64,000 nucleotides of DNA. Origin: Pseudomonas sp. BCA17. Its GTDB lineage: Bacteria > Pseudomonadota > Gammaproteobacteria > Pseudomonadales > Pseudomonadaceae. This document shows, one piece after another, positions 1-8,186 of this stretch; within the stretch, counting starts at the first letter, position 1, and each line of letters opens with the position of its first letter. The notes beneath the pieces were generated by a model. That model saw only the letters and a list, made by a program, of their open reading frames with translations. It did no database searches and was not told where the DNA came from. The stretch is from assembly GCF_004519405.1 (NCBI RefSeq), contig NZ_SGWI01000009.1, forward strand, positions 186,001 to 250,000. Reading direction: 5' to 3'. The translations under genes and the position numbers were made by a program.

Positions 1-131
1 AAGTTGGAAGCGATCTTCAGCGCTCCGAACTGCAGCATCCAGCTTTGAATTAGAGAGGCTGCAAACGAGAGCAAAAGGGACACGGTCCGGCTTTTACTTG
101 CCGCTTGCAGCTTGAAACTGGCTGCTCCACG

Positions 132-1739
132 TTAGTGACGGAAGTGGCGCATGCCGGTGAAGACCATGGCGATGCCCGCTTCATCAGCGGCGGCGATCAC
201 TTCAGCATCACGCATCGAGCCACCTGGTTGGATCACGGCGGTCACGCCGGCTTTCGCGGCATTGTCCAGACCGTCACGGAACGGGAAGAACGCGTCGGAG
301 GCCATCACTGAGCCTGCGACCTGCAAACCGGCGTGTTCAGCCTTGATCGCGGCGATACGCGCCGAGTTCACGCGGCTCATCTGACCGGCGCCGACACCGA
401 TGGTCTGGCGGTTCTTGGCGTAGACGATGGCGTTGGACTTGACGTATTTGGCCACTTTCCAGGCGAAGATCAGGTCGTTGATCTCGTGCTCGGTCGGGGC
501 GCGTTGGGTCACCACTTTCAGGTCGGCGCTGCCGATCATGCCGATGTCGCGACTCTGTACCAGCAGGCCGCCGTTGACGCGCTTGTAGTCCCAGGCCGCG
601 GCCCGCTCGGCCGACCATTCGCCGCAGGCCAGCAAGCGCACGTTGGCTTTGGCGGCGACGATGGCACGGGCCTCTTCGCTCACGCTTGGCGCGATGATCA
701 CTTCGACGAACTGACGATCGACGATTGCCTTGGCGGTCTCGGCATCCAGCTCACGGTTGAAGGCGATGATGCCGCCGAAGGCCGATTCGGTATCGGTCGC
801 GTAGGCCAGCTCATAGGCCTGGCGAATGCCGCCTTCAGCGTCCGGGCTCACGGCCACGCCGCACGGGTTGGCGTGCTTGACGATCACGCAGGCCGGCTTG
901 ACGAAGCTCTTCACGCATTCCAGCGCGGCGTCGGTATCGGCCACGTTGTTGTAGGAAAGCTCTTTGCCTTGCAGTTGGGTCGCAGTGGCGATGCCCACTT
1001 CGGCCGGTTTGGCGTCCACGTAGAACGCCGCGCTCTGGTGCGGGTTCTCGCCGTAGCGCATTTCCTGGGCCTTGATGAACTGGCTGTTGAAGGTGCGCGG
1101 GAACTGGCTGCGGCCTTCTGTGCTCAGGGTTTCGGCTGCCTGGTTCACGGTGCCCATATAGTTGGCGATCATGCCGTCGTAGGCGGCGGTGTGTTCGAAG
1201 GCCTTGAGCATCAGGTCAAAGCGCTGGGCGTAGGTCAGGCCACCGGCTTTCAGGCTTTCCAGCACTTGGCCGTAGTCGCTGGCGTTGACCACGATGGCCA
1301 CGTCTTTGTGGTTCTTGGCGGCGGAGCGCACCATGGTCGGGCCGCCGATATCGATGTTTTCGATGGCGGTCGGCAGGTCGCAGCCGGGCTTGTTGATGGT
1401 GGCTTCGAAGGGGTACAGGTTAACGGCAACCAGGTCGATCGGCTTGATACCGTGCTCGCTCATGATGGCGTCATCGATACCGCGACGGCCGAGAATGCCA
1501 CCGTGGATTTTCGGGTGCAGGGTCTTGACCCGACCGTCCATCATTTCTGCGAAACCGGTGTAGTCCGCGACTTCTACTGCGGCCACGCCGTTGTCCTGCA
1601 GCAGTTTGAAGGTCCCGCCCGTGGAAAGGATTTCCACGCCCAGAGCTTCCAGCTCCCGGGCAAATTCGAGGATCCCGGTCTTGTCGGAGACACTGATCAA
1701 GGCACGGCGGATCGGAAGGCGGGTAGTCTGGTCGGTCAT
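132..1739 (-). CDS. purH: Bifunctional AICAR formyltransferase/IMP cyclohydrolase
   Basis: PurH catalyses the last two steps of de novo IMP synthesis in the cytosol: formylation of AICAR with 10-formyl-THF, then ring closure. The N-terminal part is the MGS-like cyclohydrolase domain (LISVSDKTGI near residue 15, then KTLHPKIHGG). The C-terminal formyltransferase shows KHANPCGVAV, DAFFPFRDGLDNA and IQPGGSMRD. I chose the start giving MTDQTTRLPIRR (535 aa, the usual family length) over an in-frame ATG seven codons upstream, because family members begin there. It lies downstream of fis on the same strand, but a terminator-like hairpin separates them, so it may have its own promoter. Confidence 0.97.
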   Translation of the reverse strand: MTDQTTRLPIRRALISVSDKTGILEFARELEALGVEILSTGGTFKLLQDNGVAAVEVADYTGFAEMMDGRVKTLHPKIHGGILGRRGIDDAIMSEHGIKPIDLVAVNLYPFEATINKPGCDLPTAIENIDIGGPTMVRSAAKNHKDVAIVVNASDYGQVLESLKAGGLTYAQRFDLMLKAFEHTAAYDGMIANYMGTVNQAAETLSTEGRSQFPRTFNSQFIKAQEMRYGENPHQSAAFYVDAKPAEVGIATATQLQGKELSYNNVADTDAALECVKSFVKPACVIVKHANPCGVAVSPDAEGGIRQAYELAYATDTESAFGGIIAFNRELDAETAKAIVDRQFVEVIIAPSVSEEARAIVAAKANVRLLACGEWSAERAAAWDYKRVNGGLLVQSRDIGMIGSADLKVVTQRAPTEHEINDLIFAWKVAKYVKSNAIVYAKNRQTIGVGAGQMSRVNSARIAAIKAEHAGLQVAGSVMASDAFFPFRDGLDNAAKAGVTAVIQPGGSMRDAEVIAAADEAGIAMVFTGMRHFRH

Positions 1740-1770
1740 TTCAATTTCCATCAAAAGCAAAGGAAGTCAG

Positions 1771-1807
1771 CAAAAAAGGCGACCGGTTTTACGCGGGCGC
1801 CTTTCTG
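1771..1807 (-). terminator. Rho-independent terminator after fis
   Basis: Read on the minus strand, just past the fis stop, an AAAGGCG arm pairs with CGCCTTT around a loop of roughly 16 bases and runs into six T residues. It sits between fis and purH and would separate the dusB-fis transcript from purH. Confidence 0.65.
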
Positions 1808-1821
1808 GTTTGATTGAATGC

Positions 1822-2142
1822 TTACAGCAAATCGTATTGCTTGAGCTTTTTGCGCAAGGTGCCCCGGTTGAGGCCCAGCAGCTCACTGGCTTTGGTCTGG
1901 TTGCCCTTGACGTAGTTCATCACGCTTTCGAGCAAGGGCGCCTCGACTTCCGAGAGCACCAGGTTGTACACGTCCGTGACGGAAGCGCCCTCAAGGTGGG
2001 CGAAATAATTGTGCAGCGCCTTCTCGACACTCCCGCGAAGGGTCTGGCCTTCTTCGCTCGGCGTGTTGAGGTGCTGTTTCAAATTGACGTTGTCGCTCAC
2101 GGGTGTCGTTCCACTCACTAAAGTCTCGGTCATCATCGTCAT
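1822..2142 (-). CDS. fis: DNA-binding protein Fis
   Basis: Fis is a small homodimeric nucleoid protein that bends DNA and modulates rRNA, recombination and growth-phase genes. The 106-aa product ends in the characteristic Fis helix-turn-helix (KASELLGLNRGTLRKKLKQY). A conserved dimerisation core precedes it (SVEKALHNYFAHLEG, VESVMNY-type helices). The ATG overlaps the dusB stop in an ATGA arrangement, the classic dusB-fis operon, so the two are very likely translationally coupled. The N-terminal ~20 residues are variable in pseudomonads and the exact ATG among the first Met codons is not certain. Confidence 0.96.
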   Translation of the reverse strand: MTMMTETLVSGTTPVSDNVNLKQHLNTPSEEGQTLRGSVEKALHNYFAHLEGASVTDVYNLVLSEVEAPLLESVMNYVKGNQTKASELLGLNRGTLRKKLKQYDLL

Positions 2143-3152
2143 GCGGCCACCCCTTCTCCGTCCCCTGTCCTCAGGCTCTTTTCACGCTCGCTGAAGTACT
2201 CTCGAACGGTGGCGACCTGTGCTTGCGTATCATCCAAACGATTGAAGTGGGCGCGAAACTCCCTGGCGCCCGGCAGGGTTGCGAGATACCAGCCGACATG
2301 CTTGCGAGCAATGCGTACTCCCATCACGTCTCCATAGAAGGCGTGCAGGGCGGCCAGATGCTCTAGCAGAATACGTTCCACCTCGATCAGCTCCGGTGCC
2401 GGCAAGACCTCGCCGGTACGCAGGAAATGATCGATCTCACGGAAAATCCACGGCCGCCCCTGGGCGGCCCGGCCAATCAACAAACCATCGGCACCGGTTG
2501 CGTGCAGCACGCGCCGGGCTTTCTCGGCTGAGTCGATATCGCCGTTGGCAAAGACCGGCATCGACACCGCCTGCTTGATCGCGGCAATGGTGTCGTACTC
2601 GGCTTCACCGGTATAAAGGTCGGCGCGGGTGCGGCCATGCACCGCCAGCGCTGTAATTCCTGCCTGTTCGGCGATCTTCGCCACCGTCAGGCCGTTCTTG
2701 TTGTCCCGGTCCCAACCGGTGCGAATCTTCAACGTGACCGGCACATCCACTGCGGCAACAACGGCCTGCAGGATCTCGGCAACCAACGCCTCATCTTTCA
2801 ACAGTGCGGAACCGGCGGCCTTGTTGCAGACCTTCTTGGCCGGGCAGCCCATGTTGATGTCGATGATCTGCGCACCCAACTCCACATTGGCCCGGGCCGC
2901 ATCCGCCAGCATCTGCGCATCACCACCGGCGATCTGTACCGAGCGGGGCTCGGGATCACCTTCGTGGATCATGCGCATCCGCGATTTGCGGGTGTTCCAC
3001 AAGCTCATGTCACTGGTGACCATTTCCGAGACTACTAGACCCGCGCCCAAACGCTTGCACAACTGACGAAAGGGCTGGTCGGTGACGCCCGCCATTGGGG
3101 CGAGAATCAAGCCGTTCTGCAATGTGTATGGGCCGATGCGTACCGCCGACAT
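2139..3152 (-). CDS. dusB: tRNA-dihydrouridine synthase B
   Basis: DusB is an FMN-dependent reductase that reduces uridines in the D-loop of tRNAs using NADPH. The sequence shows the TIM-barrel start (LAPMAGVTDQPFRQLC, residues ~17-32). The active-site cysteine lies in NMGCPAKKVCNKAAGSALL at about residue 100, and phosphate-binding strands include VHGRTRADLYTG and FANGDIDS. A C-terminal helical tRNA-binding part follows (RIARKHVGWYL). Length, 337 aa, is normal. An AGGGAAG ribosome site precedes the ATG. It is the first gene of a dusB-fis operon. Confidence 0.96.
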   Translation of the reverse strand: MSAVRIGPYTLQNGLILAPMAGVTDQPFRQLCKRLGAGLVVSEMVTSDMSLWNTRKSRMRMIHEGDPEPRSVQIAGGDAQMLADAARANVELGAQIIDINMGCPAKKVCNKAAGSALLKDEALVAEILQAVVAAVDVPVTLKIRTGWDRDNKNGLTVAKIAEQAGITALAVHGRTRADLYTGEAEYDTIAAIKQAVSMPVFANGDIDSAEKARRVLHATGADGLLIGRAAQGRPWIFREIDHFLRTGEVLPAPELIEVERILLEHLAALHAFYGDVMGVRIARKHVGWYLATLPGAREFRAHFNRLDDTQAQVATVREYFSEREKSLRTGDGEGVAA

Positions 3153-3337
3153 AGGACTTCCCTGTTGTGGGGCCGGATCATTAGAGTTCGAAAAAGGGTT
3201 GGCATGATACCCGCTCTCGATGACTGGATAAAGGCTGAATTGGATAAAATCTGAACAGCTATTTCTTTATCGCCGTCGGTTTGGTCGGCGGCGATGCAGT
3301 CAATAATCCGTCGTCAAACCTTGGGCTGTGCAGCGCG

Positions 3338-4567
3338 TCACTCGGGCGAGTGAAAGCTCAGGCTGTAATTCACGGCTTTATTGCCTGGGTCAAGGATGTC
3401 CAGGGAGATATGGATCGGGGTCTGCGAGGGCATTTCGCTCACGCCGGCCAACTCGCCGTTCAGGTATTCGGCGGGCTTGAAGCGACGACTGGCGATCAGG
3501 TTGCCGTTCAAATCCGCGAAACGCAGCTCTAGTAGAGGAAACGGCTGGGAAAACGTCGCGCGGTTATAGATGATCGCATCCACCACCAGCGCTCCGGCGA
3601 ATTCCGGATGGCTGCGTACCACCAGGTTGCTGCTCTTGATATGGGCAATGTCGACCCGTGATGGCACCGTGCATCCCAATTTCGGGCAAAACTGCTGGAA
3701 CCAAGGGCGGTAGGCATCCTGGCGCGACAGGTCGTCGAATTGGTAGGCAATGTACTGGCCGGCGAGGCCGGCAGCGGCGATCAATACCAGCAGCAACCAG
3801 AGCAGTCGACGGCCCCAGCCTGACGGACGTTTCTGCGTATACAGGTGCAGCGGATCATCTTCCAGGTCCTGGAGTACGTCATCGTGAACGCTTGCCTGCG
3901 ACTGTGCCCGCTTGCGGCGGGGCTGCGCTGGTTCTTCGGGGGCGAGCTCATCCGCTTCGTCGCTGACTGGCGTCACGGGTGGGTCGAAAACGTCATCTTC
4001 GGGGTGTGAGCTCAGCGGCGGCTCATCATCCAGGTCATCGATAGGGTGCGACATGGACGGTTCGGTGCGCTGCCTGGTCGCAGGGGGTGGTGCGTCGTCA
4101 GTTGCCTGGGCGCGTTCTTCCGGCGGTTCGCTGAACAGGCTGGCGGCCCATTTTTCTTCCTCGGCCTTGGCGGTGTCGCGGCTGGCGCTGAGGGAGTCTT
4201 CTTTTTGCCGACGGTCGGCGCCGGCCTGGCGGCGCTCCGCGCTGAACGGCTGAGCATGCTGAATCTCGCGGCGTTCCAGCTTGGCCAGTTCTTCGTCCAG
4301 GTCCAGGTTGTCCAAGTCCAGCGCTTCGGCGGTCCACTGCTTCTGGCTGATGGCCCTGGGCGGCGCAGGCGCTGTGTCGACGGCTGCCGGTTGTTCGGGT
4401 TGCGGCGCAGGTGCCTGGGCGCGCTGCTCCAGCAACTGGCGGGCCGCGTTGAACACTTGCAGGCACGAGCCGCAGCGAACCACGCCACGGGCCACGCTCA
4501 ACTGGGCGTGGCTGACGCGAAAGCGGGCTTGGCAATGCGGGCACTGGGTGACGAAACTGTCGGTCAT
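3338..4567 (-). CDS. DUF3426 family zinc-ribbon membrane protein
   Basis: The protein (409 aa) opens with an MJ0042-type zinc ribbon: CPHCQARFRVS near residue 8 and CGSCLQVF near residue 32. A long acidic, low-complexity linker rich in Pro, Glu and Ala follows. One transmembrane helix (LLWLLLVLIAAAGLAG) lies at about residue 250, followed by a globular DUF3426 domain. By topology the zinc ribbon is probably cytoplasmic and the C-terminal domain periplasmic. It sits between prmA and dusB as in other pseudomonads. The function of the family is not established. Start taken at MTDSFVTQCPHC rather than seven codons upstream. Confidence 0.85.
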   Translation of the reverse strand: MTDSFVTQCPHCQARFRVSHAQLSVARGVVRCGSCLQVFNAARQLLEQRAQAPAPQPEQPAAVDTAPAPPRAISQKQWTAEALDLDNLDLDEELAKLERREIQHAQPFSAERRQAGADRRQKEDSLSASRDTAKAEEEKWAASLFSEPPEERAQATDDAPPPATRQRTEPSMSHPIDDLDDEPPLSSHPEDDVFDPPVTPVSDEADELAPEEPAQPRRKRAQSQASVHDDVLQDLEDDPLHLYTQKRPSGWGRRLLWLLLVLIAAAGLAGQYIAYQFDDLSRQDAYRPWFQQFCPKLGCTVPSRVDIAHIKSSNLVVRSHPEFAGALVVDAIIYNRATFSQPFPLLELRFADLNGNLIASRRFKPAEYLNGELAGVSEMPSQTPIHISLDILDPGNKAVNYSLSFHSPE

Positions 4568-4597
4568 GCGGCCATCCGATTCAGGCAAGCGCTCATT

Positions 4598-5476
4598 CTA
4601 GCGCCGACGACCGCTGATGCGTACCCAGCCATCACGATTGGCGATCGGGTCCAGTTCGAAATCCTGAGCGTAAGCGGCAGCGACGTCCTCGCCTTGCTCG
4701 GCCAGGATGCCCGACAGCGCCAGGCGCCCGCCTGGCTTGACCAGGCTCGACAGTTGCGGCGCCAAGGCAACCAGCGGCCCGGCGAGGATGTTGGCCACCA
4801 GCACGTCGGCCTGCACCTGGGGCAATTGCTCCGGCAGGTAGAGTGGGAATCTGTCCTCGGCAATGTTGTTGCGCCCCGCGTTGTCGCGGGAGGCTTCCAG
4901 GGCTTGCACGTCAATGTCAGTGCCCACGGCTTCCTTGGCTCCCAGCAGCAGCGCGGCAATCGCCAGAATCCCCGAACCGCAGCCGAAGTCCAGCACGTTG
5001 CAGTCCTTGAGGTCCTGGCCGTCCAGCCATTCCAGGCACAGCGCCGTGGTGGGGTGGGTGCCGGTGCCGAACGCCAGGCCCGGGTCCAGCAGCAGGTTGA
5101 CTGCACCCGGCTCCGGCGCAGCGTGCCAGCTCGGCACGATCCACAGGCGCTGGCCGAAACGCATCGGCTGGAAGTTGTCCATCCAGCTGCGTTCCCAATC
5201 CTGGTCTTCGATCACTTCGCTGTGATGCTCCGGCAGCGGGCCACCAGTGAGCAGTTCCATATGGGCCAGGACGCTGGCGGCATCGGTGCCGTCTTCGAAC
5301 AGGGCCAGCAGGTGGGTGTGGGACCACAGCGGCGTGGTGTTGAGTTCGGGTTCGAAGATCGGTTGGTCTTCGGCGTCCATGAAGGTGACCGAAACGGCGC
5401 CCACTTCGAGGAAAGCGTCTTCATAGGTTTCGGCTTGTTCTGGGCTGATGGCGAGACGGACTTGCAGCCAAGGCAT
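4598..5476 (-). CDS. prmA: Ribosomal protein L11 methyltransferase
   Basis: PrmA trimethylates Lys and the N terminus of ribosomal protein L11 using SAM. The N-terminal L11-recognition domain begins MPWLQVRLAISPEQAE, and the Rossmann methyltransferase domain carries VLDFGCGSGILAIAA (motif I) at about residue 160. The product-binding motif appears as VLVANILAGPL (NILA rather than NPPY, typical for PrmA). The annotated frame extends 39 codons upstream, but homologues start at MPWLQ and the length then fits (292 aa). It lies 30 bp from the DUF3426 gene and may be cotranscribed with it. Confidence 0.96.
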   Translation of the reverse strand: MPWLQVRLAISPEQAETYEDAFLEVGAVSVTFMDAEDQPIFEPELNTTPLWSHTHLLALFEDGTDAASVLAHMELLTGGPLPEHHSEVIEDQDWERSWMDNFQPMRFGQRLWIVPSWHAAPEPGAVNLLLDPGLAFGTGTHPTTALCLEWLDGQDLKDCNVLDFGCGSGILAIAALLLGAKEAVGTDIDVQALEASRDNAGRNNIAEDRFPLYLPEQLPQVQADVLVANILAGPLVALAPQLSSLVKPGGRLALSGILAEQGEDVAAAYAQDFELDPIANRDGWVRISGRRR

Positions 5477-5590
5477 GGCGGGCACCTTTGAAAAAATGAG
5501 TGTACGACTACATGTGTCGCGAAAGCGCGCAAGTTTACGCGAGCGGCGGGCAGAAGACGACACCGCTGGTGATCTGCCGAAACCGGTCCA

Positions 5591-5625
5591 CAAACAACAA
5601 AGCCGCCCTGAGGCGGCTTTGTTGG
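5591..5625 (-). terminator. Terminator after accBC
   Basis: A perfect 13-bp stem (5595-5607 with 5612-5624; arms GCCGCC/GGCGGC extended by AAA/TTT and TTG) with a 4-base loop lies just past the accC stop. On the minus strand it is followed by a T-rich tail (TTTGTTGTTTG), so it probably ends the aroQ-accB-accC transcript. Confidence 0.8.
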
Positions 5626-5634
5626 GTAGAGCAC

Positions 5635-6996
5635 TTACTGGTTGGCCAGCTTGTGTTCCAGGTAGTGAATGTTCACACCACCTTCGCAGAAGCCTTCATC
5701 ACGAACCAGGTCCCGGTGCAGGGGAACGTTGGTCTTGATGCCGTCAACCACGATTTCGTCCAGAGCGTTACGCATGCGGGCCATGGCCTCGTCGCGGGTC
5801 GCGCCCCAGGTGATCAGCTTGCCGATCAGCGAGTCGTAGTTGGACGGAACCTTGTAGCCGCTATACAGGTGCGAGTCGACGCGAACGCCGTTGCCGCCTG
5901 GAGCATGGAAATGCTTAACCAGGCCTGGGCTCGGCATAAAGGTTTTCGGGTCTTCGGCGTTGATCCGGCACTCCAGGGAGTGGCCGTGGATCTTCACGTC
6001 GTCCTGGGTGAAGGACAGCACGTTGCCAGCGGCGATGCTCAGCATCTCCTTGACGATGTCGACACCGGTGACCATCTCCGTAACCGGGTGCTCTACCTGC
6101 ACACGAGTGTTCATCTCGATGAAGTAGAAGCGGCCGTTCTCGTAGAGGAACTCGAAGGTGCCGGCACCGCGGTAGTTGATGTCGATGCAGGCCTTGACGC
6201 AGCGAGCCAGGACTTCCTGGCGAGCCTTTTCGTCCAGGCCCGGTGCCGGAGCTTCTTCCAGCACCTTCTGGTGACGACGTTGCAGCGAGCAATCGCGGTC
6301 GCCCAAGTGCACGGCGTGGCCCTGGCCATCGGAGAGCACCTGCACTTCCACGTGACGTGGGTTGGTCAGGTACTTTTCCAGGTAGACCATCGGGTTGCCA
6401 AACCAGGCGCCGGCTTCAGCGCGGGTCTGCTTGGCCGCTTCGATCAGGTCTTCTTCCTTGTGCACCACGCGCATGCCACGACCACCGCCACCACCAGCGG
6501 CTTTGATGATCACCGGGTAACCGACTTCGCGACCGATGCGCAGGGCGGTTTGCTCGTCTTCAGGCAGCGGGCCATCAGAGCCAGGAACGGTTGGCACGCC
6601 GGTCGCAATCATCGCGTCCTTGGCTGACACCTTGTCGCCCATCAGGCGAATGGTATCGGCTTTGGGGCCAATGAAGGCGAAGCCGGATTTTTCCACCTGT
6701 TCGGCGAAGTCGGCGTTTTCCGCGAGGAAGCCGTAGCCCGGGTGGATGCCATCAGCGCCGGTCACTTCTGCCGCGGCGATGATGTTCGGGATGTTCAGGT
6801 AGGAGTTCGAGGCCAGTGGCGGGCCGATGCAAATGCTTTCATCGGCCAGTTTCACGTGCATCAATTCGGTATCGGCCGTCGAGTAAACAGCGACGGTCTT
6901 GATGCCCTCTTCCTTACAGGCGCGCAGGATACGCAGCGCGATCTCGCCGCGGTTGGCGATCAGGACTTTTTGCAGTTTCTTCGCAGGGGTCAACAT
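5635..6996 (-). CDS. accC: Acetyl-CoA carboxylase, biotin carboxylase subunit
   Basis: AccC carboxylates biotin on AccB with bicarbonate and ATP, the first half-reaction of malonyl-CoA formation for fatty-acid synthesis. The ATP-grasp fold is clear: KVLIANRGEIALRIL at the N terminus, the glycine-rich AGGGGGRGMR at about residue 165, RHVEVQVL, and the catalytic EMNTRVQVEHPVTE. I start at MLTPAKKLQ (453 aa), preceded by a GGAGCG ribosome site, rather than seven codons upstream. It follows accB by 17 bp in the conserved accBC operon. Confidence 0.97.
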   Translation of the reverse strand: MLTPAKKLQKVLIANRGEIALRILRACKEEGIKTVAVYSTADTELMHVKLADESICIGPPLASNSYLNIPNIIAAAEVTGADGIHPGYGFLAENADFAEQVEKSGFAFIGPKADTIRLMGDKVSAKDAMIATGVPTVPGSDGPLPEDEQTALRIGREVGYPVIIKAAGGGGGRGMRVVHKEEDLIEAAKQTRAEAGAWFGNPMVYLEKYLTNPRHVEVQVLSDGQGHAVHLGDRDCSLQRRHQKVLEEAPAPGLDEKARQEVLARCVKACIDINYRGAGTFEFLYENGRFYFIEMNTRVQVEHPVTEMVTGVDIVKEMLSIAAGNVLSFTQDDVKIHGHSLECRINAEDPKTFMPSPGLVKHFHAPGGNGVRVDSHLYSGYKVPSNYDSLIGKLITWGATRDEAMARMRNALDEIVVDGIKTNVPLHRDLVRDEGFCEGGVNIHYLEHKLANQ

Positions 6997-7013
6997 CGAA
7001 GGCGCTCCGCGGT

Positions 7014-7478
7014 TCAAACGATGGTGAACAGCGGCTGGTCGTACTCAACCGGCTGACCGTTTTCTACCAGGATGGATTCGATGACGCCGGCTTTTTCAGC
7101 GGTGATGTGGTTCATCATCTTCATCGCTTCAACGATGCAGATGGTGTCGCCCACTTTCACGGTTTTGCCGACTTCCACGAAGGCTGGCGAACCCGGAGCC
7201 GGGGTGCGGTAGAAAGTACCGACCATTGGCGACTTGACCACGAAGCCGTTCAGCGCTGGTGCGGCCGGGGCTGCAGGTGCGGCGGCGGCAACGGGGGCGG
7301 CGGCCGGAGCAGCGGCTGCTGGCGCCGGTGCCTGCATTTGTGGTGCGTAGTACTGCTGGGCCGGGGTCTTGCTGTGACGGCTGATCCGTACGGACTCTTC
7401 GCCTTCCTTGATTTCCAGCTCGTCGATACCGGATTCTTCCAGCAGTTCGATCAGTTTCTTAACTTTACGGATATCCAT
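7014..7478 (-). CDS. accB: Acetyl-CoA carboxylase, biotin carboxyl carrier protein
   Basis: AccB carries the covalently bound biotin between AccC and the carboxyltransferase. The 154-aa protein has an N-terminal region MDIRKVKKLIELLEESG, a flexible Ala/Pro-rich linker (residues ~45-75) and a C-terminal biotinyl domain. The target lysine lies in EAMKMMNHI near residue 120. Length and linker are typical for pseudomonads. It sits 24 bp after aroQ and 17 bp before accC, so all three probably form one transcript. Confidence 0.97.
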   Translation of the reverse strand: MDIRKVKKLIELLEESGIDELEIKEGEESVRISRHSKTPAQQYYAPQMQAPAPAAAAPAAAPVAAAAPAAPAAPALNGFVVKSPMVGTFYRTPAPGSPAFVEVGKTVKVGDTICIVEAMKMMNHITAEKAGVIESILVENGQPVEYDQPLFTIV

Positions 7479-7502
7479 GAATCATCAACTCCCAAGGGTC
7501 GG

Positions 7503-7958
7503 TCAGGGGCGCTTGGCCGGTTGTTCAAGTTGTTCCAGGGCGGCCTCCAGGGCCAGTCGGTAACCGCTGGCGCCAAGGCCGCAGATCACTCCTACCGCTA
7601 CGTCGGAGAAATAAGAGTGATGGCGGAAAGCTTCGCGTTTGTGCACGTTGGACAAATGCACTTCGATGAATGGGATGCTCACCGCCAGCAGCGCGTCACG
7701 TAAAGCAACGCTTGTATGCGTAAAAGCGGCTGGATTGATCAAGATAAAGTCCACGCCTTCGCCGCGCGCGGCATGGATACGATCAATCAATTCGTACTCG
7801 GCATTGCTTTGCAGGTAGAGCAGATGGTGGCCGGCTTCACGAGCCCGTCGTTCAAGATCAAGGTTGATCTGATCCAGGGTCACTGCCCCGTAGACGCCCG
7901 GTTCGCGGGTGCCGAGCAGGTTCAGATTGGGTCCGTGAAGAACCAGTAAGGTCGCCAT
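7503..7958 (-). CDS. aroQ: Type II 3-dehydroquinate dehydratase
   Basis: AroQ dehydrates 3-dehydroquinate to 3-dehydroshikimate in the shikimate pathway. It is the small dodecameric type II enzyme: LVLHGPNLNLLGTREPGVYG at the N terminus includes the catalytic Tyr, INPAAFTHTS gives the substrate loop, and EVHLSNVHKREAFRHHS carries the catalytic His. Starting at MATLLVLHG gives 151 aa, the usual size; the 18 codons upstream do not look family-like. It precedes accB and accC, an arrangement conserved in Pseudomonas. Confidence 0.96.
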   Translation of the reverse strand: MATLLVLHGPNLNLLGTREPGVYGAVTLDQINLDLERRAREAGHHLLYLQSNAEYELIDRIHAARGEGVDFILINPAAFTHTSVALRDALLAVSIPFIEVHLSNVHKREAFRHHSYFSDVAVGVICGLGASGYRLALEAALEQLEQPAKRP

Positions 7959-8133
7959 CGGCTGTTCCTTGTTATTGATTGGGTACGGCAGAACCCGGCG
8001 ACTATGCCGCAAAGCCTTTGTGACTGTCCAGTTCTATGCAGTAGGCGGCACGATTACCGAGGATTGCGCGAAATTTGTGACTGAAGCTTTGGATCCAGTC
8101 ATGGCTGATACAGTCAGGAAGCGCTGGAGATCC

Positions 8134-8163
8134 AATGTGGGGGGCAAGCCCTCTCCCACATTT
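8134..8163. repeat. REP-like palindrome
   Basis: AATGTGGG followed by GGGCAAGCCC and TCCCACATT forms a near-perfect palindrome of the tgtgggag-type REP class, lying in the short gap between aroQ and the chemoreceptor gene. Confidence 0.6.
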
Positions 8164-8186
8164 GATTTCCATGATGGAGGGTCGTG

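Noticed and set aside
1..131. Possible gene end or RNA downstream of purH
   Set aside because: No open frame, terminator or RNA fold could be supported; only a degenerate gcttgcagcttga-type repeat is hinted at.
333..1817. Long plus-strand open frame opposite purH
   Set aside because: It mirrors purH on the other strand, has no family motifs, and is explained by high GC codon bias.
3269..3296. ATCGCCG/CGGCGAT hairpin after the DUF3426 gene
   Set aside because: It is a moderate stem but lacks a T tract in either direction, so a terminator call is not justified.
5212..5634. Alternative 140-codon frame overlapping prmA
   Set aside because: It is a shifted frame across prmA and the accC terminator with no family-like sequence.
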